Made by a program: the position numbers and the translations under genes | Shown here: in pieces, positions 43,139 through 52,387 of the stretch | Numbering within the stretch: the stretch's first letter is position 1 | How the letters are laid out: each line of letters opens with the position of its first letter | NCBI GenBank assembly: GCA_016285355.1 | Contig: JAEEQP010000012.1 | Location: forward strand, 1 to 64,000 | Length of the DNA: 64,000 nt | From: Bacteroidales bacterium | GTDB lineage: Bacteria; Bacteroidota; Bacteroidia; Bacteroidales; F082 | Reading direction: 5' to 3' | The notes under the pieces: generated by a model | Told to the model about the DNA's origin: nothing | The model's database searches: none | Seen by the model: the letters and a program-made list of their open reading frames with translations, nothing else

Positions 43139-44416
43139 TTATAATCTCCCATCTACCAACTTCCTATCCAGCGTACACTTCACATCAAACACCACATGCT
43201 TCTCCTTCAACAAGCTGAGGATGTCCAATCCCTCAAACTTCTTATGGGCCACAGCAGCGATGCAAGCATCGAAGCGGTTAGCGGTTAGCGTTGAGAGGTT
43301 ATTGACGACATCAATTCCATATTCGTGCTTTACGATGTCAGGATTAGCCCAAGGATCGTATACAGTAATGTTGAGGTTATACTCCTTCAAGGCCTTGTAG
43401 ATGTCAATGACCTTGGTATTGCGCACGTCGGGGCAGTTCTCCTTGAAGGTGAAGCCGAGGATGAGGATGTCGCTGTTCAAGACCTGAATGCCCTTCTTCA
43501 GCATCAGCTTGATGGTCTCTGTGGCGACATACTCGCCCATGCCATCGTTCATCCTACGGCCAGCGAGGATGATCTCGGGGTTATAGCCGTAACGCTTGGC
43601 ACACTGGGCTAGATAGTACGGATCCACACCGATGCAGTGACCACCCACCAGTCCTGGACGGAACGGTAGGAAGTTCCACTTGGTGCCAGCGGCTTCCAAC
43701 ACATCCAAAGTATCGATGCCCATCTTGTTGAAAATCTTGCTCAGCTCGTTCACAAAGGCGATGTTGATATCACGCTGTGAGTTTTCAATTACCTTGGCAG
43801 CCTCTGCTACCTTCATGGTCGGAGCAAGGTGCGTGCCGGCAGTAATGACGCTAGCATAAACCTCATTGACGTATTTGCCAATCTCAGGCGTAGAACCAGA
43901 GGTCACTTTCTTGATGTGTTCTACGGTATGTTGCTTGTCGCCCGGGTTGATGCGCTCTGGGCTGTATCCGCCATAGAAGTCGACATTCATCTTTAAGCCA
44001 GAAACTTTCTCCACCACGGGGATACATTCGTCTTCGGTAACGCCGGGATAGACGGTGCTTTCATAGACCACCACATCGCCTTTGCCTATGACCTTGCCAA
44101 CAGTTGTGCTGGCTCCTACGAGAGGCGTGAGGTCGGGGTTGTTGTCGTCATCTACAGGCGTAGGCACAGCCACAATGTAGAAGTTGCAGTCGCGAATTTT
44201 CTCGATGTCGCTGGTGCAGATGAAACCATGGTTCTTGATGGCATCTTGCAGCAGTTCGTCACTTACCTCAAGGGTGGCATCGTGGCCAGCCATTAAGGCA
44301 TCGCAACGGTTTTGGTTCATGTCGAAACCGACAGTAGGGTATTTGGTTGAGAAAAGGCGTGCCAGCGGCAAGCCGACGTAACCGAGACCGATTACACAGA
44401 TTTTGGTGTCTTTCAT
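43139..44416 (-). CDS. tviB: UDP-N-acetylglucosamine 6-dehydrogenase (TviB/WbpO-like)
   Basis: 425 aa. Oxidises UDP-GlcNAc or UDP-GalNAc to the uronic acid. VIGLGYVGLPLA, the VVYESTVYPGVTE motif, YSPERINPGD, WNFLPFRPGLVGGHCIGVDP (catalytic Cys) and LGFTFKENCPDVRN closely follow TviB. ATG 44416 is preferred over the longer frame to 44464. Works with the adjacent tviC-like epimerase, although two palindromic repeats now separate the two genes. Confidence 0.92.
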   Translation of the reverse strand: MKDTKICVIGLGYVGLPLARLFSTKYPTVGFDMNQNRCDALMAGHDATLEVSDELLQDAIKNHGFICTSDIEKIRDCNFYIVAVPTPVDDDNNPDLTPLVGASTTVGKVIGKGDVVVYESTVYPGVTEDECIPVVEKVSGLKMNVDFYGGYSPERINPGDKQHTVEHIKKVTSGSTPEIGKYVNEVYASVITAGTHLAPTMKVAEAAKVIENSQRDINIAFVNELSKIFNKMGIDTLDVLEAAGTKWNFLPFRPGLVGGHCIGVDPYYLAQCAKRYGYNPEIILAGRRMNDGMGEYVATETIKLMLKKGIQVLNSDILILGFTFKENCPDVRNTKVIDIYKALKEYNLNITVYDPWANPDIVKHEYGIDVVNNLSTLTANRFDACIAAVAHKKFEGLDILSLLKEKHVVFDVKCTLDRKLVDGRL

Positions 44417-44475
44417 TGTATGTTTGTTTTTAATATTGATATGCTTTATTCTTTTGTTATGCATGTTATGCAGGT

Positions 44476-44536
44476 TTCAGAAAGCATGTCATTCCTATGC
44501 TAGAATGTGAGTAGGCAGGAATCTATGATTTCTGAA
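44476..44536. repeat. CATGTCATTCC-type hairpin element
   Basis: Arms TTCAGAAAGCATGTCATTCC and GGAATCTATGATTTCTGAA around a loop. Same family as 52388, 54920-55363 and 55794. Confidence 0.8.
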
Positions 44537-44565
44537 GCCGTCCTTTTAAATTCTTACCTTATCGA

Positions 44566-44620
44566 GCCTCCTATAGATTCCCTCTCACACACAAGCCTAC
44601 GTTGGAATGACATAGGAGGC
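44566..44620. repeat. GCCTCC-armed hairpin element
   Basis: Arms GCCTCCTATAGATTCC and GGAATGACATAGGAGGC. The outer arm carries A/T changes relative to the copies near 55 kb (CCCATAG/CATGGG), with pairing kept on both sides. Confidence 0.8.
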
Positions 44621-44631
44621 TTGCTTTACCA

Positions 44632-45606
44632 TTATAGATTTGCTTTATACCATCCAATAGCCTCGTTCAGACCACGGGCAAAGTCATACTGCGGGTCATA
44701 ACCCAAAAGGCGTTTAGCTTTGCTTATGTCGGCATTGCTATGCTTAATGTCTCCTGGGCGGTCAGGGCCAAAAATAGGCTCGATGTCCTTGCCCAAAGCT
44801 TTGGTGAGGTCATAATAGATGTCAATCAAATATTCACGACCACCGTAAGCCACGTTGAAAGCCTCACCGCTAGCCTCGTCGGGAGCCAGACAAGCTTTCA
44901 GGTTGGCCTCAATGACATTCTCGATATAGGTGAAGTCGCGGCTCTGATTGCCGTCGCCATTGATGGTGGGACGCTCGTTGTTAATCAACTGCTTGATGAA
45001 CTTAGGTATCACGGCTGCATACGCACCGTTCGGATCCTGACGGCGGCCAAACACGTTGAAGTAACGCAAGCCTATCACTTTCAGACCATAGTGACGGTGG
45101 TACTGCTTGGCCCACTCCTCATCACAGCGTTTGGTCAAGGCATAAGGGCTGAGCAGGTTGCCCTCCACGCCCTCCTGCTTCGGCAGGTGAGCCTCGTCGC
45201 CATACACTGAGCTACTGGACGCATAAACAAAAGTTTTCACCTTGTTCTGGCGAGCGGCTTCCATCATGTTCAAGGTTCCCTGAATGTTGTTGGCACAGTA
45301 GAACAATGGCATCTCAATAGAGCGAGGCACGCTGCCCCAGGCAGCTTCGTTCAGCACATAATCCACGCCCTCGCAAGCCTTCATACAAGTATCAAGGTTT
45401 TTGATATCTCCCTTGATGAATTCATAATTGGGATTGCCACTGAGCAAGTCCACATTGGCCTGTTTACCGGTGGAGAGGTCGTCGAGGCAGCGCACACGAT
45501 AACCCATTTTAAGAATAGCCTCGCAGAGGTTGGAGCCGATAAAGCCAGCGCCTCCAGTGACCAAGAACAATGAGTTATTAGGAAATTGTAGTTCGGTGTA
45601 TAACAT
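44632..45606 (-). CDS. tviC: UDP-N-acetylglucosamine/galactosaminuronate C4-epimerase (TviC/WbpP-like)
   Basis: 324 aa. Extended SDR: VTGGAGFIGSNLCEAIL, the VLNEAAWGSVPRS substrate loop, YASSSSVYGD, the catalytic YALTKRCDE (Tyr-x3-Lys), FGRRQDPNGAYAAVIPKF and GDGNQSRDFTYI. These follow WbpP/TviC rather than GalE. Together with the tviB-like gene it makes UDP-GalNAcA or UDP-GlcNAcA. ATG 45606 gives the usual N-terminal extension before the Rossmann motif. Confidence 0.92.
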   Translation of the reverse strand: MLYTELQFPNNSLFLVTGGAGFIGSNLCEAILKMGYRVRCLDDLSTGKQANVDLLSGNPNYEFIKGDIKNLDTCMKACEGVDYVLNEAAWGSVPRSIEMPLFYCANNIQGTLNMMEAARQNKVKTFVYASSSSVYGDEAHLPKQEGVEGNLLSPYALTKRCDEEWAKQYHRHYGLKVIGLRYFNVFGRRQDPNGAYAAVIPKFIKQLINNERPTINGDGNQSRDFTYIENVIEANLKACLAPDEASGEAFNVAYGGREYLIDIYYDLTKALGKDIEPIFGPDRPGDIKHSNADISKAKRLLGYDPQYDFARGLNEAIGWYKANL

Positions 45607-45617
45607 TGTTATAAAGT

Positions 45618-46691
45618 TTATTGTTTACTATTTATAGTTGTATTTTGCAGCTTATAATAGTCAGCGTACCATTCAGCGAACTTACGTAAGCCTTCTCTCA
45701 ACGTGATCTTCGGTGTGAAGCCGAAGTCGCGTTCGAGGGCTGTGCTGTCGGCGTAGGTCGTGGGCACATCGCCCGGCTGCATCGGCACTAATTGCTTATG
45801 GGCTTCAAAGTCATAGTCCTGCGGCAATACGCCTGCCCGCAGCAGTTCTTCTTGCAAAATGTTCACAAAGTCGAGCAGATTCTCGGGTTGGCCGCCACCA
45901 ATGTTATAGACAGCATACGGTGGTATCGGAAGGCCATCTTCACCGTTTTTCTTCTCGGGGGCTTTGGCCATCACCCGTACAATGCCTTCCACGATGTCAT
46001 CCACGTATGTAAAATCGCGGCGGCAGTTGCCATAGTTATATATCTGAATCGTCTCACCTTTCAGCAGCTTGTTAGTAAACCCAAAGTAAGCCATATCGGG
46101 TCGACCAGCGGGGCCATAAACCGTGAAGAAGCGTAGGCCAGTGCTGGGAATGTTATACAACTTCGAGTAGCAGTGGGCGAAGAGCTCGTTACTCTTCTTC
46201 GTTGCCGCATATAATGAAACAGGATTATCTACTCTATCCTCCACGCTAAAAGGCACTTTTTTGTTGCCACCATACACGCTGCTGGAGCTAGCATACACCA
46301 AATGTTCAACTGGATTGTGACGGCAAGCCTCTAGGATATTGTAGAAACCCAAGATGTTGCTCTGGATGTATGCATCAGGGTTCTCGATGCTATAGCGCAC
46401 ACCTGCTTGAGCTGCCAAATTCACAACAATATCGAACTTGTTCTCAGCAAATAATTTATTTATTAATGCTTTATCGGCCAAGTCACCCTTTGCAAACTGA
46501 TAATTATGTTCAGGTCTTTCTTTGGCCTTGCGCTCAATAACGTCAAGTCGATAATCTTTGAGGCTTGGATCATAATAATTGTTCAGGTTGTCCAAGCCTA
46601 TTATTTTAACTGGTTCTTTGCTTTCAAGCAACCTCAGGACGAGGTTTGAACCAATAAATCCCGCTGAACCAGTAACGAGTATGTTTTTCAT
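45618..46691 (-). CDS. UDP-glucuronate 4-epimerase
   Basis: 357 aa. Extended SDR: VTGSAGFIGSNLVLRLL, LAAQAGVRYSIENPDAY (diagnostic of UDP-GlcA epimerases), YASSSSVYGGNKKVPFS, the catalytic YAATKKSNE, and FTVYGPAGRPDMA. Produces UDP-galacturonate from UDP-glucuronate supplied by the ugd gene at 49620. About 12 bp separate it from the tviC-like gene. Confidence 0.94.
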   Translation of the reverse strand: MKNILVTGSAGFIGSNLVLRLLESKEPVKIIGLDNLNNYYDPSLKDYRLDVIERKAKERPEHNYQFAKGDLADKALINKLFAENKFDIVVNLAAQAGVRYSIENPDAYIQSNILGFYNILEACRHNPVEHLVYASSSSVYGGNKKVPFSVEDRVDNPVSLYAATKKSNELFAHCYSKLYNIPSTGLRFFTVYGPAGRPDMAYFGFTNKLLKGETIQIYNYGNCRRDFTYVDDIVEGIVRVMAKAPEKKNGEDGLPIPPYAVYNIGGGQPENLLDFVNILQEELLRAGVLPQDYDFEAHKQLVPMQPGDVPTTYADSTALERDFGFTPKITLREGLRKFAEWYADYYKLQNTTINSKQ

Positions 46692-46789
46692 AATTTATTT
46701 GTGTTTGAATAAGCAACTTTTGATGATTTCTTGTCATACGTTCAACATCTATCTGCTCGCTGGCATATTACCAGACCAACTTTTATTAA

Positions 46790-48385
46790 CTATGCTGCCA
46801 CTTTGGCAATGTAATCTTTTAATGATGTCTCTGTATCCGCATATAGAGACAGAATTGCCATAACATTGTTATACTGAATGTTTATATTTCGTTTATGGTT
46901 CTTGTATGTAGCGTCGTTTTTGAATAACTCAATTAGATATTCGATATACTTTTCTAAAAAGAACAAACCATATTTTCCTCGCAGATTCTTTAACATATCC
47001 GTTCGGATATATGTTTCAGCATCTTTCATTTCATCTGACGTAACTGGGTATTGGGATGCCGATGTAAACATCGTCCCGATATTGACCAACGTATATTGCT
47101 GCTGCACGGATTTTGTACTACAATCGAATTTAACAAATCCTTTTGGCATCTCTTTATCCAAATGTATGTCTTTCTTAACATGGCTCTGTGGGTCAAAATA
47201 GATTGTCGCAAACAATGCTATCAGTTGTTTCTCACCTGAACTCAACAAATCTAAATCCAACACCTCTTGTATCGGACCAGACCGTACTGTAGATTCTAAG
47301 TCCAAGCTCAAATCCGCTTCATTATAAGTAAACTTTTTGTCTCCTAAATATGAATTGCAAATCTCAACAAATGTCTTGATACTATGGTCGTACAACTCGT
47401 ATGAATTGTAGATATCTTTCAGACGGGTCAACAAATAAAGTAGGAATTTGTTTTCCTCATTGTATATCTCACGCGTCGAAATCTTGCGAAGCACTTCGAC
47501 CTGTTCCTTTGTCGACAAGCCAACTTGACTCTTGTGGATGATGGCTTCTATCTTCTCTTTATCTCCTTCTTCAAGGGTTATCGTTTCAGAAATACCTGCT
47601 ATCTGCTTCTTCAACAAGTCGACTGACATTGTATCAAGTTCTTTACGTGAAATATCTGCTATACGTCTGAGAATACGGTCGCGTTGCTTCTTGATGTCAG
47701 ACATGCCAGAATGGACAGCCTCCGACAGTTCCTCGACAAAAGAGGATTCCAAATCAAGTCCCCTTGAATGGTAACTATCGTTAATTCGGTTTCTACGCTC
47801 ACGGAGCATGGCTCGCACGTCTTTTTCTATCCTTCGGTAGGTCGGGAAATATAATATGCGCAGACGCAACTCTTCCATGGTTTTCTGGAAGTCATCAATC
47901 TGGTTGATTTCGGCTCGGTCGACGACAACGCATGTTACAACATCCAAAATATACTCGCTCGGGGCATTAAGACTAAAGTCTTTTGTCCTCAAATACTCAA
48001 GAATATCCTGCATCTTGACCATTTCTTCTTTACCCGAACGAATAATCTCCTGAAGATTCTTAATGTCGTCGTCATTGAGCAATTGGGATATTGACTGATA
48101 TAAACCCATCCGGCGAATTCTTCTTTCTTTAGCGTGAAGATAGGTTTTTATCTCGTCTTTAGAAAAAGTAAATAGCTTACCCTGTAAAACGATATCAATG
48201 CGCGAGAAAATTATATTGACAAGATTCTTGAAATCGCAATTCAGCAAATAGTTCAATGCATTGAGTATGGTTGTCTTGCCAAGGCCGTTTTCGCCAATAT
48301 AAATTTGCGTTTTACCTTTGAAGACAAGGTCAACGTCTTTCTTGCCAAAAAGACCTTTTATGCTAAAACTCTCGATAATTGGCAT
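46790..48385 (-). CDS. AAA (RecF/SMC-like) ATPase paired with HNH gene
   Basis: 531 aa. Walker A GENGLGKTT (about 33-41) and the ABC-type signature DLLSSGEKQLIALFA (about 385-400) enclose a long helical region with coiled-coil character. No hydrophobic-rich DE (Walker B) such as LIDEPE can be found after the signature; the sequence continues PQSHVKKDIHLDKE. It may therefore be catalytically impaired or use a divergent site. The upstream HNH gene ends 4 bp before its ATG, so the two are coupled. An ATPase plus HNH pair is the layout of Septu-type anti-phage systems; the order is reversed here. Inserted between sugar genes. Confidence 0.85.
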   Translation of the reverse strand: MPIIESFSIKGLFGKKDVDLVFKGKTQIYIGENGLGKTTILNALNYLLNCDFKNLVNIIFSRIDIVLQGKLFTFSKDEIKTYLHAKERRIRRMGLYQSISQLLNDDDIKNLQEIIRSGKEEMVKMQDILEYLRTKDFSLNAPSEYILDVVTCVVVDRAEINQIDDFQKTMEELRLRILYFPTYRRIEKDVRAMLRERRNRINDSYHSRGLDLESSFVEELSEAVHSGMSDIKKQRDRILRRIADISRKELDTMSVDLLKKQIAGISETITLEEGDKEKIEAIIHKSQVGLSTKEQVEVLRKISTREIYNEENKFLLYLLTRLKDIYNSYELYDHSIKTFVEICNSYLGDKKFTYNEADLSLDLESTVRSGPIQEVLDLDLLSSGEKQLIALFATIYFDPQSHVKKDIHLDKEMPKGFVKFDCSTKSVQQQYTLVNIGTMFTSASQYPVTSDEMKDAETYIRTDMLKNLRGKYGLFFLEKYIEYLIELFKNDATYKNHKRNINIQYNNVMAILSLYADTETSLKDYIAKVAA

Positions 48386-48389
48386 AACA

Positions 48390-48730
48390 TCATGAATTAA
48401 TCTTCCAATACTTCTCTTGTTCTACATTATTCTGGCCATCAGCAGTGACCGCCGTGGTCCAACGTGGATAATCATCACCTTTTTTCACGTTGTTTTGCCA
48501 CTGAAGAGGCAGGTAATTATCCATTTCCTCTTCACCACCCAAGGCCAAAGGTTTAAGATGATCGATCTCCCAGCCATATTGTGAATTTCGGTTACCATAA
48601 TCGGCAAAACGAATCCATGCGCCAGCATAGTCTTGGCGGAATATGTCAGGGTTAACACCATCTACTTTGGTGGCTTTGTTCCAAACGTCGGCTTTCTCAT
48701 TGTCCGAAAATATTTTTTTGTTTCTGCCAT
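48390..48730 (-). CDS. HNH endonuclease, frame split at an A7 run
   Basis: Reading from ATG 48730 gives MAETKK and then, after the run of seven A (T7 at 48713-48719 on the plus strand), a premature stop in the ATG frame. The -1 frame continues to 48390 as a clear HNH protein: WEIDHLKPLALGG, then NYLPLQWQNNVKKG. No start codon exists in that frame downstream of a TAG. The A-AAA-AAA heptamer is a classical -1 slippery site, and slipping there yields a 113-aa protein. Alternatives: a one-base deletion making a pseudogene, polymerase slippage on A7, or a sequencing error. Confidence 0.75.
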
Positions 48731-48777
48731 AACTCTAATAATACTATTTATATATCTGAGTGTGTCTGATTTATTTT

Positions 48778-48806
48778 CACACAGATTTCATGGATTTCAC
48801 AGATTT
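48778..48806. repeat. Half copy of the 97-bp element
   Basis: CACACAGATTTCATGGATTT then CACAGATT, the left arm of the elements at 17457 and 17997. The right arm is missing: the position where it would lie is the coding 3' end of the short dehydrogenase gene. Confidence 0.7.
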
Positions 48807-48829
48807 TGTTGAGCTTTGCGGCTCATCAT

Positions 48830-49585
48830 CTATACGTGTTCCTCCACCCCACGGAAATGAACATTAAGCTCGTGGAGATGCTCCAAAAGGGTTCCGAGAG
48901 GTGTCCCTTCGGTCATCTTGGCGAAGGCGTTCACATCCTTGGGGAAGCACTTACCGCCATAGCCCAGCTTGCCGTCGGGGCCAGGCACGTAGGTGTGCGT
49001 GTCGTTGATGTAGCCCGAAAGCAGTATGCCCGTATGCACTTTGCGCCAGTCGGCTCCCATTTGCTCACAGTACTCGCGGCAGGCGTTGAAGTAGGTGACC
49101 TTATAGGCACCGAATACGTTGTGCATGTATTTGGTGAGTTCGGCCTCTAAGGGGGTCATCACCGTGAACTTCTTGCCGACGAAGATGCGAGTAAGCAACT
49201 CGTGGGCTCCAGTGAACACCATGGCCTGCTTCTTGAAGTCCTCGATATGGGTGCGTTCGGAAAGGAACTCGGGCATATAGTATACCTTATGTCCAGTCTC
49301 ACGGGAAAGCCTATCGCTGGTGCCCGGGAGAATGGTGGTGCGGACGAACACGGGCACATCGGGAAGATTGGTAATCAATTCTTTCATCAGTGTCAAATCC
49401 TGTGTGCCGTCATCTTCGGTAGGGACGTGGATTTGCAGAAAAGCGATGTCGATATGGCTCAAGTCGTCATGGTAACCCTTGGCGGGGTCGCTGATGAAAA
49501 GCTTACACTCTGGATTGTTATGCTCCAACCAGTCCTTTAAGGCTCCACCCACGAAACCGCATCCGATAATTCCAACGTTAATCAA
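48830..49585 (-). CDS. Short UDP-sugar dehydrogenase-like protein
   Basis: 251 aa from TTG 49585 (INVGIIGCGFVGGALKDWLE). No ATG exists upstream in frame; the open frame reaches 49660 but only via other TTG codons. It has the NAD domain and the central domain with GYGGKCFPKDVNAF (catalytic Cys). It lacks the C-terminal UDP-binding domain of full dehydrogenases and is about 60% of the usual length. It follows full-length ugd in the same operon. It could be a specialised short enzyme or a helper; no frameshift is visible. Confidence 0.8.
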   Translation of the reverse strand: MINVGIIGCGFVGGALKDWLEHNNPECKLFISDPAKGYHDDLSHIDIAFLQIHVPTEDDGTQDLTLMKELITNLPDVPVFVRTTILPGTSDRLSRETGHKVYYMPEFLSERTHIEDFKKQAMVFTGAHELLTRIFVGKKFTVMTPLEAELTKYMHNVFGAYKVTYFNACREYCEQMGADWRKVHTGILLSGYINDTHTYVPGPDGKLGYGGKCFPKDVNAFAKMTEGTPLGTLLEHLHELNVHFRGVEEHV

Positions 49586-49619
49586 TTCGTGATGTTTTAA
49601 AAACGTTATTATATAGTCA

Positions 49620-50918
49620 CTAATCCCTCTTAAAAATATCCCTTGTATAGACCTTCTCAATCACATCGTCCAAGCAACTGTCATAACGGTTAGCGATGAT
49701 GGCCTGACTCTGCTCCTTGAACTTGACCAAGTCATTGACGATGAGCGAACCAAAAAATGTGCTACCGTCTTCCAAAGTGGGCTCATAAATGATGACTTCA
49801 GCACCCTTGGCCTTGATGCGCTTCATGATGCCTTGAATGGCACTCTGGCGGAAGTTGTCGGAATTGCTCTTCATCGTGAGCCGATACACGCCGATGACAC
49901 ACTTCTGCTCGCGTTTGGTCTCATATTGGCTGCTGGCCTCATAATAACCTGCACGGCGTAATACCGCATCGGCGATATAATCCTTACGGGTACGGTTGCT
50001 CTCCACAATGGCACGGATGAGGTCTTCGGGCACGTCTTCATAGTTGGCGAGCAACTGCTTAGTATCCTTGGGAAGGCAGTAGCCACCATAACCAAAGCTG
50101 GGGTTATTGTAATGCGTTCCAATTCTCGGATCCAGCCCGACACCCTCAATGATAGCCTGAGTGTCCAATCCTTTAATTTCCGCGTAGGTGTCTAACTCGT
50201 TGAAGTAGCTCACGCGGAGGGCAAGATAAGTGTTGGCAAAAAGCTTAACTGCTTCAGCTTCTTTCATTCCGATGAACAGGGTAGGAACATCCTGTTTGAT
50301 GGCCCCTTCTTTCAATAGTTCGGCAAAACAATGGGCACGCTCGGTAAGCCACTCAAGGTCGGTAAGTGCTTTGATGGCTTCGTTTTCTTCCTTGAAATCC
50401 TCACTCATCATTTTGGGAATGCCTACAATGATACGGGAAGGATAAAGATTGTCATACAACGCTTTGCTCTCGCGCAAAAACTCTGGCGAAAACAGCAAAT
50501 TAAACTTCTTAACGCCTCGTTTTTGATATTTCACGTACAGCGAACGGGTATAGCCTACAGGGATGGTACTTTTGATAACCATCACCGCCTCAGGATTCAC
50601 CTTCAACACTGCATCGATGACTGCTTCCACGGCAGTAGTGTCGAAAAAGTTCTTTTGGGTGTCGTAATTGGTAGGGGCGGCGATGACCACAAACTCGGCA
50701 TCCTTGTACCCCGCTTCTTGGTCAAGCGTGGCTTTGAGGTTCAATGGCTTGGTGGCCAAATAGTCTTCAATGTAGTCGTCCTGAATGGGTGACTTACGAT
50801 TGTTCACCATGTCTACGCGCTCGGGCACCACGTCCACGGCGGTCACTTCGTTGTGTTGTGCAAGCAATGTGGCAATGCTCATGCCCACATAGCCTGTTCC
50901 TGCTACTGATATCTTCAT
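49620..50918 (-). CDS. ugd: UDP-glucose 6-dehydrogenase
   Basis: 432 aa, full length. [20 protein letters not shown], the [10 protein letters not shown] and [10 protein letters not shown] motifs, [20 protein letters not shown] and the catalytic Cys in [15 protein letters not shown]. Makes UDP-glucuronate, used directly and by the UDP-GlcA 4-epimerase (45618). First gene of the capsule operon, with a leader of about 120 nt from the promoter at 51048. Confidence 0.96.
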   Translation of the reverse strand: MKISVAGTGYVGMSIATLLAQHNEVTAVDVVPERVDMVNNRKSPIQDDYIEDYLATKPLNLKATLDQEAGYKDAEFVVIAAPTNYDTQKNFFDTTAVEAVIDAVLKVNPEAVMVIKSTIPVGYTRSLYVKYQKRGVKKFNLLFSPEFLRESKALYDNLYPSRIIVGIPKMMSEDFKEENEAIKALTDLEWLTERAHCFAELLKEGAIKQDVPTLFIGMKEAEAVKLFANTYLALRVSYFNELDTYAEIKGLDTQAIIEGVGLDPRIGTHYNNPSFGYGGYCLPKDTKQLLANYEDVPEDLIRAIVESNRTRKDYIADAVLRRAGYYEASSQYETKREQKCVIGVYRLTMKSNSDNFRQSAIQGIMKRIKAKGAEVIIYEPTLEDGSTFFGSLIVNDLVKFKEQSQAIIANRYDSCLDDVIEKVYTRDIFKRD

Positions 50919-51047
50919 GGAAAATGGATTTTTTATTTCACAGCTTCGCCCTGTCAGTCACATTCTGTGGTGACAAGGTATTGATTCCAAGTGAGTTATG
51001 AATAAACTTCACAAAGATTGGATGAAGTTGGACTTCATATTTGGGCG
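50919..51047 (-). promoter_or_regulatory. Capsule operon 5' leader with hairpins
   Basis: About 120 nt between the predicted transcription start and ugd. It holds a perfect hairpin (ATGAAGT at 51022-51028 pairing with ACTTCAT at 51032-51038) and a second weaker one near 50955-50982 (GTCAC/GTGAC). Capsule operons in Bacteroidales often have regulated leaders. No NusG-like upxY gene is in this window. Confidence 0.4.
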
Positions 51048-51055
51048 CAAAGATA
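51048..51055 (-). promoter_or_regulatory. -7 box for the capsule operon
   Basis: CAAAGATA on the plus strand is TATCTTTG on the minus strand (TAnnTTTG). It is the only such box upstream of ugd and is the probable start of the long minus-strand transcript. Confidence 0.55.
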
Positions 51056-51149
51056 GGAAGAATTAAAAGAAATTCAAATAAAATTGTCAGAAAGTTGAAA
51101 AACTTATGGCAAGTCGCTTATTCTTTATCAAAATCAAATGCATTTTTTC

Positions 51150-51157
51150 TATTTTTG
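51150..51157 (+). promoter_or_regulatory. -7 box for rlmI
   Basis: TATTTTTG, 21 nt upstream of ATG 51179. Confidence 0.6.
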
Positions 51158-51178
51158 CGCCATTATAAACATTGAACT

Positions 51179-52384
51179 ATGTCACAAAATCCCCTTTATC
51201 CCGTTATCAGGCTCAATCCAGGCAAAGATGATGCCTTGCGCCGTTTCCACCCTTGGGTGTTTTCGGGTGCCATCCACGATGCCGCCAAAGGCCTGCAAGC
51301 AGGCGATACCGTCACCGTCACTGACTACAACGGAGAAATTCTCGGCACAGGCTTTTGCGAGTCGGAAAGCATTGCCGTGAAGATGCTCAGTTTTGAGAAC
51401 ACCAAAATCGACGAATGGTTTTTCTTGGAACGCCTCAACCATGCCTACGAGGTGCGCAAAATCATGGGACTGACCGATAATCCCCACACCAATTGCTTCC
51501 GCCTTGTGCATTCCGAAGGCGATAATTTGGCAGGTCTCATCGTCGACATCTATGGCCATACCGCCGTGGTGCAAGCCCAGACCGAAGGCATGGCACTGCA
51601 CCTGAAAGAGATTGTCCGCGCCCTCAAACTGATGCCCAACCTCGGCTTACAAGCCATCTACAACAAAAGTGCCGAAGCCATGCAACGCATGGGCAAGGAA
51701 GATGCCGTCATAGAAGACGGCTATCTGCTTGGCGGTCAGCTTGATGAAGTGATTTTGGAAAACGACAGCCGTTTCCATCCCAATTGGGAGGAAGGACAAA
51801 AAACTGGTTTTTTCTTGGACCAGCGTGAAAGCCGTGAGTTGGTGCGTCGCTTTGCGCAAGGCAAGACCGTGCTTAATGCTTTTGGCTATACAGGAGGCTT
51901 CTCCGTCACGGCACTGAAAGGTGAGGCCAAACGCGCCGTCACCGTCGATGCTTCCAAGAAAGCCATCGCTGCCGCTGAGGCCAACCTCGAACTGAATGGC
52001 TTTTCAAAAGAGGAAAATCCTTGCTATGTGGCTGACATGAAAGACTATGTGACCGACATGCGCGAAGGTGCCTTCGACCTCATCATCCTCGACCCGCCGG
52101 CGTTCGCCAAACGGCATCATGACCGACATCGCGGCTTAGGTGGTTACAAATTCATCAATACGGAAGCCATCAAACGGATTGCCAAGGGTGGTTTGCTGTT
52201 TACCTTCAGCTGTTCGCAGGCTGTCGACAAGGCCACTTTCCAAGGCATCGTCACTGCCGCCGCCATCGAGGCCAAACGCAATGTAAGAATCATCGACCAG
52301 CTTTCACAACCCGCCGACCATCCCATCAACATCTTCCACCCCGAAGGAGCCTATCTGAAAGGATTGGTTTTGTTGGTGGAATAA
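51179..52384 (+). CDS. rlmI: 23S rRNA (cytosine-5) methyltransferase RlmI family
   Basis: 401 aa. An N-terminal PUA domain (about 8-75; HPWVFSGAI) is followed by a class I methyltransferase domain: FFLDQRESRELVRRFA, VLNAFGYTGGFSVTAL (SAM), LIILDPPAFAKR and the FTFSCSQ catalytic-Cys region. In E. coli RlmI methylates C1962 of 23S rRNA. The gene is monocistronic, with a clear promoter and a palindromic terminator directly after the stop codon. Confidence 0.94.
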   Translation: MSQNPLYPVIRLNPGKDDALRRFHPWVFSGAIHDAAKGLQAGDTVTVTDYNGEILGTGFCESESIAVKMLSFENTKIDEWFFLERLNHAYEVRKIMGLTDNPHTNCFRLVHSEGDNLAGLIVDIYGHTAVVQAQTEGMALHLKEIVRALKLMPNLGLQAIYNKSAEAMQRMGKEDAVIEDGYLLGGQLDEVILENDSRFHPNWEEGQKTGFFLDQRESRELVRRFAQGKTVLNAFGYTGGFSVTALKGEAKRAVTVDASKKAIAAAEANLELNGFSKEENPCYVADMKDYVTDMREGAFDLIILDPPAFAKRHHDRHRGLGGYKFINTEAIKRIAKGGLLFTFSCSQAVDKATFQGIVTAAAIEAKRNVRIIDQLSQPADHPINIFHPEGAYLKGLVLLVE

Positions 52385-52387
52385 AAA

